Positions 58,489 to 64,000 of a DNA stretch of 64,000 nt are shown here, piece by piece. The notes below the pieces were generated by a model. It ran no database searches. It worked only from the letters and a program-made list of their open reading frames with translations, and was not told the origin of the DNA. Within the stretch, counting starts at the first letter, position 1; the number at the start of each line of letters is the position of its first letter. Where the stretch lies: positions 1 through 64,000 of the forward strand of contig JAJVIM010000032.1 of assembly GCA_022071955.1 (NCBI GenBank), read 5' to 3'. The DNA is from Anaerolineae bacterium (GTDB taxonomy: Bacteria; Chloroflexota; Anaerolineae; 4572-78; J111). The translations under genes and the position numbers were made by a program.

Positions 58489-59379
58489 TTATACAAAAAG
58501 TTCGCCGCGGAGCACGGTGACGGCCGGGCCGCCAACTTTGACCGTTTCAATGTTATCCCGCGGGCCAATGACTTCAACCGTAGCCTCGCCGGGCCGGTGC
58601 ATCCAGTGGCCCTGTTCGGCAATGAAGCGCGGCTGGTCGATCAGGTGGTGATGCCACAGATACGCCCCCATCCCGCCCGTGGCCGAGCCGGTGAAGGGGT
58701 CTTCCAGCAGGTCGGGCGGGGTGACAAAGTGACGGGCAAAGGTAGCGCCGGCGGCGGTGATACCCTGCAAGCAAAACAGATGGGTGCTGAAAAAGTCACC
58801 GTTGGCGCGGAGTTCATCGTAGGCGGCAATGTTCAGCGTGGCCCGGCGCAGTACATCCGGGTTGGCGACGGGGATCATCATTTGCGGCGTGCCGGTGCTC
58901 ACCGTTTGGATGGGCGCGCCAGCCAGCGCGTCCGCCGCGGACAGGCCAAAAATGGGCATTACCCGTTCGGCGGAATAGGTGGCCATAAATTGCGGTTTTT
59001 TCTGGCTCATCACCACGCTTTGCACCGCGCCGTTGGCGGCGTAAATCTCAATGGGGATCGGCCCCACCTGCAATTCCAGCGAAATAAGGGTCACGTCGCC
59101 GGTCAGCGCCAGCCGCCCGGAGTCGACCAAAGCAAAAATAGTGGCGATGGTTGGGTGACCGGCCAGCGGAATCTCCTCGGCGGGGGTAAAGTAGCGCGCC
59201 CGAACATCGGCCACGCTGGAGCGCAGCACAAAGGCCGTTTCCGACAGGTTCATCTCGCGGGCAATGGCCTGCATCGTGGCCGGGGGCAAGTCATCGGCAT
59301 TGAAAATAACGGCGCACGGGTTGCCGCCGAGCGGTTGGGTGGTAAAGGCATCGATTTGCATCATAGGATAACCTGGCAT
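58489..59379 (-). CDS. PhzF-family isomerase/epimerase-like protein
   Basis: This 296-residue protein has the PhzF fold. It begins QIDAFTTQPLGGNPCAVIF, has the catalytic Glu in MNLSETAFVL near residue 45 and GHPTIATIFAL near 75, and ends with DPFTGSATGGMGAYL near 215. PhzF enzymes isomerise diaminopimelate-like or phenazine precursors, but most homologues have unknown substrates. The ATG at 59379 has AAAGGAG 7 bp upstream. A longer reading frame lacks this support. Heptad repeats (59399-59433) lie just upstream, and they include the stop codon of the MFS gene. Confidence 0.9.
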   Translation of the reverse strand: MPGYPMMQIDAFTTQPLGGNPCAVIFNADDLPPATMQAIAREMNLSETAFVLRSSVADVRARYFTPAEEIPLAGHPTIATIFALVDSGRLALTGDVTLISLELQVGPIPIEIYAANGAVQSVVMSQKKPQFMATYSAERVMPIFGLSAADALAGAPIQTVSTGTPQMMIPVANPDVLRRATLNIAAYDELRANGDFFSTHLFCLQGITAAGATFARHFVTPPDLLEDPFTGSATGGMGAYLWHHHLIDQPRFIAEQGHWMHRPGEATVEVIGPRDNIETVKVGGPAVTVLRGELFV

Positions 59380-59398
59380 GGATAAACTCCTTTGCGAA

Positions 59399-59433
59399 TA
59401 CAATTACGAATTATGAATTATGAATTACGAATT
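59399..59433. repeat. Heptad array upstream of the phzF-like gene
   Basis: Five tandem 7-nt units, TACAATT, ACGAATT, ATGAATT, ATGAATT and ACGAATT on the plus strand, are the reverse complement of the units before fmt (24933-24960). They lie between the PhzF ribosome-binding site and the MFS gene and overlap its stop codon. Confidence 0.8.
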
Positions 59434-60612
59434 TTGAACAGGTTTTGAATAGATCAGCAGCGCGACAAAGATGGCCACCGCCAGCAGTAAATCAAAGCTG
59501 ATAATGGCCATTGTTACGCCGGGGCCAATGCGGTCAAAGAATTGGCCAATGAGCCACGGGACCGACATGCCGCCCAGGCTGGCTCCGACGAAAAAGCGGC
59601 CGGTAATCTGGCCGGTCAGTTGCAGGCGGCGCTCGGCCAGCGAGATGGTCAGCGGGAAGATGGGCGCGTTGGCCAGCCCCATGCCCAGCGTGCCCACCCA
59701 GATGGCCGTGAGCGAGGTGGGCCAAATGATGATCACGGCCACGCTCAGCAGGCAGCCGGCCAGCGCCGCCGCCAAAATGGTGCGCGGCCGCACTTTGGCC
59801 GCAATGGGGATGGTCAGCAGCCGGCCCACGGTCAGCGCGCCCCAAAACACCGACGTGAGGTAGCGGGCCATTAAATCTGTGGTGATGTTCAGCGCTTTGG
59901 TGTAGCTGGTAATCCAGCCGCCAAAACCACCCTCGGCGCCCACATACAAAAAGAAAAACGCGGCAAAGAGCAGTACCAGCCGCTGGTTCACCCGCCGGGC
60001 CTCGCCGCTGGTTTCGGACTCGCGGCGAATGACCGGGCTGGGTAGCCGCACCAGCCAGAACAGCACCGGCAGGGTACACAGGGCCAGCGTCCAGTAGGCC
60101 CAGGTAATATCGCCGGTTTGAGCCACGACCTGGGCAATAATCAGCGGCGAAATGGCCGCGCCCAGCCCAAAAAAGAAGTGCAGGGCGTTCATAAATGGCC
60201 CTACTTTGTCGCCGTGCAGCCACACCAGCAGCGTGTTGCCGCCCACATCCAGCATGCTTTCTCCCAGCCCCAGCAGCAGCATGGCTAGCACCAGCAGCCA
60301 CAAAATGGGAATCAGCGGCGTAAAAAACAGCATCGCGCCCATCCCCAGCAGCCCAGTCCCCATGATCAGGTGGCCGGGCAGGCGGTCGTACAGGCGGCCT
60401 ACCTGATTTGCGCCCAGCAAATAGCCCAGCGAGCGGGCGGCAAATAAATAGCTGATCTGGCTGAAGCCGGTGCCGGTGTTTTCGGCCAGGTCGGTCAGGG
60501 TTGGCCCCAGCGCAGCGGTAGCCATCCCCAAAAAAATAAAGCCGACAAAATAGCCGGTGGTCGTTGGTGTTTTGGAGTTGAGCCGGGTTGAGGTGAGTTG
60601 GGCGGTATCCAT
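59425..60612 (-). CDS. MFS transporter
   Basis: This 395-residue membrane protein has repeated hydrophobic stretches consistent with 12 helices. Segments such as FVGFIFLGMATAALGPTL and the loop GRLYDRLPGHLI resemble the MFS A-motif. The start is preceded by ACAGGAG in the recurrent anchor. The last codons are formed by the heptad array. The substrate is unknown. It may be a sugar or drug transporter of the FucP-like or NNP-like type. It is followed by the PhzF gene, 45 bp on, on the same strand. Confidence 0.82.
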   Translation of the reverse strand: MDTAQLTSTRLNSKTPTTTGYFVGFIFLGMATAALGPTLTDLAENTGTGFSQISYLFAARSLGYLLGANQVGRLYDRLPGHLIMGTGLLGMGAMLFFTPLIPILWLLVLAMLLLGLGESMLDVGGNTLLVWLHGDKVGPFMNALHFFFGLGAAISPLIIAQVVAQTGDITWAYWTLALCTLPVLFWLVRLPSPVIRRESETSGEARRVNQRLVLLFAAFFFLYVGAEGGFGGWITSYTKALNITTDLMARYLTSVFWGALTVGRLLTIPIAAKVRPRTILAAALAGCLLSVAVIIIWPTSLTAIWVGTLGMGLANAPIFPLTISLAERRLQLTGQITGRFFVGASLGGMSVPWLIGQFFDRIGPGVTMAIISFDLLLAVAIFVALLIYSKPVQNS

Positions 60613-60616
60613 GTTG

Positions 60617-60658
60617 CTCCTGTAAAATAGGAATCAGGAATCAGGAGTCAGGAATTAG
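60617..60658. repeat. Start-proximal anchor and GANTC-rich heptad array
   Basis: The anchor CTCCTGTAAAATAG (60617-60630) is followed by four exact 7-nt units GAATCAG, GAATCAG, GAGTCAG and GAATTAG (60631-60658). Three contain GANTC. The anchor provides the AGGAG of the MFS gene on the minus strand. Confidence 0.8.
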
Positions 60659-61034
60659 GGAAATGCTTAGGCATGTCACCCCGCCAACTACACGCGGGGC
60701 AGGCCCTGAGCGAAGCGAAGGGTCTCCTGACCGGATAAACAAAAATTTTCAATCTCTGGTATCGAACCTTCGGTTCTGTCCGACTCCTGTGAAAACAGTG
60801 AATTGCAAATAGTGAATGTCGGTGCAGTTCGCATCTTGCGCCACCGGGAGGGGCATACACCTGCCCTGCGCGCAGGCGCAAGTATCAAAGGGTGCGAACC
60901 ACGCGTAACCTGCCACCCGCTACTCGCCACCAGCTAAATTTTTATTCTCATTGCTGGCTCGCTGCCGGGTTGAGGTTTACCACAGTTTAAAGGTAGCGTC
61001 AAGTTAGCCGGCGGCGCAATTGACGGCGGACAGG
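60659..61034. other. Intergenic stretch without a supported gene
   Basis: Two short minus-strand frames here are not supported by composition or family. The stretch holds a REP-like hairpin CCCCGC/GCGGGG (60679-60699) followed by GAGCGAAGCGAAGGGTCTC, and another anchor variant CTCCTGTGAAAACAG (60784-60798) followed by 7-nt-spaced TGAATTG, CAAATAG and TGAATGT. It separates the MFS gene from the divergent methyltransferase gene. Confidence 0.6.
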
Positions 61035-61063
61035 TTGCCGGTTGGCGCAAAATTTCTTATAAT
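61035..61063 (+). promoter_or_regulatory. Promoter of the methyltransferase gene
   Basis: TTGCCG (61035-61040) and TATAAT (61058-61063) are separated by 17 bp. The predicted transcription start coincides with the ATG at 61071, so the mRNA would be leaderless. Confidence 0.8.
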
Positions 61064-61070
61064 TATGTCA

Positions 61071-62156
61071 ATGGATTATGACAAGCTCCCCCTCAACCAA
61101 ATCCTGTCCGGCGATTGCATCGACGTGTTGGCCGCGCTGCCGGAAAAGTCGGTCGATTTGATTTTTGCCGACCCGCCCTACAATTTGCAACTCCAGCAGG
61201 AGTTGTGGCGGCCAAATCAAACCAAAGTCGATGCCGTGACCGACGCCTGGGATCAGTTTGCCAGCCTGCAAGCCTACGATGCGTTCAGCCGGGCCTGGCT
61301 GGCGGCCTGCCGCCGGGTGCTCAAAGACACCGGCACGCTGTGGGTCATTGGCTCGTACCACAACATTTACCGGGTCGGCGCGCAGATGCAGGATTTGGGC
61401 TACTGGTTTTTAAACGATGTGGTCTGGATAAAAACCAATCCCATGCCCAATTTTCGCGGGGTACGCTTTACCAACGCCCACGAAACCCTGTTGTGGGCCA
61501 GCAGGGCCAAAGGCGCGCGCTACACTTTTAACCACCACGCTATGAAAGCCTTTAACGACGACAAGCAGATGCGCAGCGACTGGTTGCTGCCGGTTTGCGG
61601 TGGAGCGGAGCGGCTCCGGGTGAACGGCAAAAAAGCCCATTCCACCCAAAAACCGGAGGCGCTGCTCTATCGGGTTATCCTGTCGTCCAGCAACCCCGGC
61701 GATGTGGTGCTCGACCCGTTTTTTGGCACCGGCACCACCGGCGCGGTGGCCAAAAAATTGCATCGCCACTGGCTGGGCATTGAGCGCGAGGCCGAGTATG
61801 TGGACATTGCCCGCGCCCGGATTGAAGCCATCAACGTGAAACCCTACAACGAGGCCGTGTTTGATGTGCGCGACCAAAAACGGCTGGCCCCGCGGGTGCC
61901 GTTCAGCCAGTTACTGGAAGCCGGGCTGATTTTGCCGGGCCAGTCGCTCTATTTTCAGGCCGACCGGCAGCAGTTGGCCCACGTAAAGCCCGATGGCAAA
62001 ATCAAACTCAACGGCTACGAAGGCTCGATTCATCAGGTGGGCCGGCAGTTGTTGGCCGGCGGGCCGTGCAACGGCTGGCAGCACTGGTACTTTGAGGCCG
62101 CCGATGGCCATTTGCGCCCCATCGATGAACTGCGGGCGGTGATTCGCGGGCAGTAG
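61071..62156 (+). CDS. CcrM-like DNA adenine methyltransferase
   Basis: This 361-residue protein closely follows the Caulobacter CcrM layout. GDCIDVLAALPEKSVDLIFA leads to DPPYNLQL near residue 33. SYHNIYRVG, NAHETLLWAS, MRSDW and QKPEALLYRVI follow, then the SAM motif DPFFGTGTTGA near residue 219. A C-terminal RAMA-like domain (about 270-360, EAGLILPGQSLYF and CNGWQHWYFE) completes it. CcrM methylates adenine in GANTC, so the same specificity is a reasonable prediction. No restriction endonuclease is adjacent, so it looks like a solitary regulator-type enzyme. The -10 box implies a leaderless mRNA. Confidence 0.9.
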   Translation: MDYDKLPLNQILSGDCIDVLAALPEKSVDLIFADPPYNLQLQQELWRPNQTKVDAVTDAWDQFASLQAYDAFSRAWLAACRRVLKDTGTLWVIGSYHNIYRVGAQMQDLGYWFLNDVVWIKTNPMPNFRGVRFTNAHETLLWASRAKGARYTFNHHAMKAFNDDKQMRSDWLLPVCGGAERLRVNGKKAHSTQKPEALLYRVILSSSNPGDVVLDPFFGTGTTGAVAKKLHRHWLGIEREAEYVDIARARIEAINVKPYNEAVFDVRDQKRLAPRVPFSQLLEAGLILPGQSLYFQADRQQLAHVKPDGKIKLNGYEGSIHQVGRQLLAGGPCNGWQHWYFEAADGHLRPIDELRAVIRGQ

Positions 62157-62206
62157 CTGCCGCCCAAACTTGCCACATCCCCGTTTTTTGGCAATAATTC
62201 CCGTAG

Positions 62207-62327
62207 GTAATTACTCAGCCGCACCATTCTGGATGTCATTCCCGCGTGTTTTTAGCGGGAATCCATCGTTTTGGCCTTCAGTGGATGCCCGATAAAGGCA
62301 TTCGGGCATGACGGCTGAGTAGTTACT
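62207..62327. mobile_element. MITE-like element with terminal inverted repeats and target duplication
   Basis: The 121-bp element has terminal repeats GTAATTACTCAGCCG and the complement of GTAACTACTCAGCCG (one mismatch). It is flanked on both sides by CCCGTAG (62200-62206 and 62328-62334), a likely 7-bp target duplication. Two internal hairpins (ATTCCCGC/GCGGGAAT and ATGCCCGA/TCGGGCAT) fill it. It lies between the methyltransferase and kinase genes. Confidence 0.75.
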
Positions 62328-62382
62328 CCCGTAGACCACATTCCCCAAAATACAGCACGGCTAACAAAGTTGAGGTTGGGCC

Positions 62383-64000
62383 ATGGCACTTGCCCCAAAC
62401 ACAATGTTGGAAAACCGCTATCGCATTGAGCGATTGCTGGCTCGCGGCGGCATGGGCGCCATCTATCAGGGCTTTGATACCAATCTCAACATCCCCGTCG
62501 CCATCAAAGAGAACTTCTTTAAAACGCCCGAAGCCATCCGCCAGTTTCAGCGAGAAGCCCAGATTCTGGCCCGAGTCCATCACCCCAACCTGCCGCGCGT
62601 GATCCATCACTTTAGTTATACCGGCCAGCAATATCTGGTGATGGATTTTATTGGCGGCCAGGATTTGTGGGAAATGGTCAAACAGCGCGGTCGCCCGCTT
62701 GATGAAGGCCAGGCGCTGGATTATCTTATTCAAGTTTGCGACGCGGTGGACTACCTGCACCGCCAAAAGCCGCCCGTTATCCACCGCGACATCAAGCCGC
62801 AAAATATTAAAATCACGCCCGATGGCCAGGCGGTGCTGGTTGATTTTGGCATTGCCAAAGTGGCCGAAGGCGACGCCCACACCCAAACCGGCGCGCAGGG
62901 GGTAACGCCCGGCTTTTCGCCGCCGGAGCAGTACAGCGGCGAAGGCACCCTGCCCGCCTCGGATGTTTATTCGCTGGGGGCGACGCTGTACGCGGTGCTC
63001 ACCGGCCAAAAACCGCCCCACAGCGTGAGCCGGCTGGTTGACCAGGGTAAATTCAAACCGCCCGTTGAACTGAACAAAAAATTGAGCCGGGCCGCCTCTA
63101 ACGCGGTCATGCACGCTATGCAGCCGCGCATCGAAGACCGGCCGCAGTCGGCGCTGGCCTGGAAGCGCGAGCTGGAGGCCATACAGGACCAGCCTACCCA
63201 GCCGCAGGAAACAGACAGCGAAACCACGCTGTTTGGCAGCCACGGTTCGCCGGGCTGGCTGGTGGGGCCGGGCGGCCTGAATTATCGCATCCGGCTGGGT
63301 GACCAGACGCTGGGCCGTTCTTCCACCTGCGATGTTCACGTGCAGGATGGCCGCGCCTCGCGCAAACACGCCACCCTCAATTTTGATGGCCGGCGCTGTC
63401 TGGTTGTTGACGAAGGCAGCGCCAACGGCACCTTTGTAAACGACCAGCCGGTTGGCGGCAAAGGCGTCCTCTTTAAAATAGGCGACCGGCTGCGGATTGG
63501 CGATACCGTGCTCGCGTTCAGCCCCACCGCCGGCGCGCCGGGATCGGCCCCGGTGCCGCGCATTGATGAACTGGCCGGCACGGCCCACATTTCGTCGCAG
63601 GATGTGCCCGGGCCGCGGCCAATCTCCCGGCCCATTTCCACGCCGCTGACGCCGGCTCCGGCCGTCGCGCCGCCGCCGGCCAAAAGTGGCGGGTTGCTGT
63701 GGCTTTGGCTGGGGCTGGGCATGCTGGTAATTGTGGCGCTGCTGGGCGTGGTGGCGGCGCTGCTCTATTTGCAGCAGCCGGGCGCGCCGCCGGCCGCCAC
63801 ACCCGATGTCGCGGCCATGATCGCTGCCGCTTCAACGGCCACCGCCCGGGCCGTCGCGCAGGAACCCACCAGCGACAGCGTGCAGGCCACGCTCGAGGCG
63901 CTGGCTGCCACCGCGACCACCCAGGCCGAAAGCGCCTCGGCGGTGGATACCGAGGCGACCGTGGCCGCGGCGATTGCCGCCACCGAAGCGGCGCGGCCGC
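62383..64000 (+). CDS. Ser/Thr protein kinase with FHA domain, cut at the window edge
   Basis: This reading frame of 539 codons continues past the window. The kinase domain (about 13-270) has the Gly loop LLARGGMGAIYQ, the Lys in VAIKENF, the catalytic loop HRDIKPQNI, DFGIAK and SPPEQYSG. An FHA domain follows (about 303-378, LGRSSTCDVHVQDGRASRKH and GSANGTFVND). Then come a proline-rich segment, a transmembrane helix (LLWLWLGLGMLVIVALLGVV, about 436-460) and an extracellular Ala/Thr-rich tail. It is a membrane-bound sensor kinase of the bacterial STK type. The 3' end is missing. The start follows GAGG at 8-9 bp. Confidence 0.9.
   Translation, partial: MALAPNTMLENRYRIERLLARGGMGAIYQGFDTNLNIPVAIKENFFKTPEAIRQFQREAQILARVHHPNLPRVIHHFSYTGQQYLVMDFIGGQDLWEMVKQRGRPLDEGQALDYLIQVCDAVDYLHRQKPPVIHRDIKPQNIKITPDGQAVLVDFGIAKVAEGDAHTQTGAQGVTPGFSPPEQYSGEGTLPASDVYSLGATLYAVLTGQKPPHSVSRLVDQGKFKPPVELNKKLSRAASNAVMHAMQPRIEDRPQSALAWKRELEAIQDQPTQPQETDSETTLFGSHGSPGWLVGPGGLNYRIRLGDQTLGRSSTCDVHVQDGRASRKHATLNFDGRRCLVVDEGSANGTFVNDQPVGGKGVLFKIGDRLRIGDTVLAFSPTAGAPGSAPVPRIDELAGTAHISSQDVPGPRPISRPISTPLTPAPAVAPPPAKSGGLLWLWLGLGMLVIVALLGVVAALLYLQQPGAPPAATPDVAAMIAAASTATARAVAQEPTSDSVQATLEALAATATTQAESASAVDTEATVAAAIAATEAARP

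Noticed and set aside
60648..60930. Two short minus-strand frames between the MFS and methyltransferase genes
   Set aside because: They consist of repeat-derived sequence with no family resemblance and no ribosome-binding site.
62323..63588. A 421-codon minus-strand frame near the right edge
   Set aside because: It is antisense to the kinase gene, which has intact HRD, DFG and FHA motifs.

Overview
The window is a gene-dense bacterial chromosome segment of high GC. Several things suggest a Chloroflexota bacterium of the Anaerolineae/Caldilineae type: a membrane-anchored protein with a long Thr/Pro linker, a PdtaS/PdtaR-like sensor pair with an ANTAR output domain, a MoxR-DUF58-transglutaminase operon, and an A/CCA-adding enzyme fused to DHH and CBS domains. 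This placement is an inference; no rRNA or tRNA gene was found.

Region 1 (716-16985) reads almost entirely on the minus strand and looks like a catabolic island for an unidentified cyclic, probably N-containing, organic acid. From promoter-proximal to distal it encodes a GntR/FCD regulator, a GlcD-like FAD oxidase with a cysteine-depleted GlcF/HdrD-like partner, a TIM-barrel isomerase, a Tm-1-like protein, a creatininase-family hydrolase, an FAH-family hydrolase, a FadR-type regulator, a CoxG-like protein, a cyclase-family hydrolase, a xanthine-dehydrogenase-type hydroxylase whose molybdopterin subunit is split into two genes, an EthD protein, and then an MFS transporter and an SDR. Two consensus promoters, each overlapped by a GntR-type operator palindrome, and a strong terminator after the EthD gene frame the transcription units.

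Region 2 (17164-41125) is mostly housekeeping: topA, a NUDIX hydrolase, recJ, fmt, the two-component pair, nadE, a MoxR/Lon-like/DUF58/transglutaminase operon, a deoxynucleoside kinase, a PHP phosphoesterase, plsY and a panE-like gene. Region 3 (41159-53627) is a glycerol locus: glpF, dhaK, dhaL, glpK, glpA, glpB, glpC, a SorC-type regulator, and a second glycerol-kinase homologue that has lost the catalytic Asp and parts of the ATP site. glpF has a 5' leader of about 430 nt with a promoter, an overlapping operator palindrome and an intrinsic terminator, which suggests attenuation. Region 4 (54264-64000) holds a thioredoxin fold lacking both active-site cysteines, the DHH-CBS-nucleotidyltransferase, an LPXTG fasciclin protein, a PhzF protein, an MFS transporter, a solitary CcrM-like methyltransferase, and a Ser/Thr kinase with an FHA domain that runs off the right edge.

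The intergenic DNA is unusually structured. Five copies of a roughly 140-180 bp element each carry a central perfect 17-19 bp hairpin whose sequence differs from copy to copy while pairing is fully kept. Several MITE-like inverted-repeat elements are present. A recurrent anchor (CTCCnnnGAAAATAG) is followed by 7- or 8-nt tandem arrays, often containing GANTC, and usually abuts a Shine-Dalgarno site. The most unusual features are these repeats, three probable dead-enzyme paralogues (cysteine-less GlcF-like protein, GlpK-like pseudokinase, cysteine-less thioredoxin), and the glpF leader.
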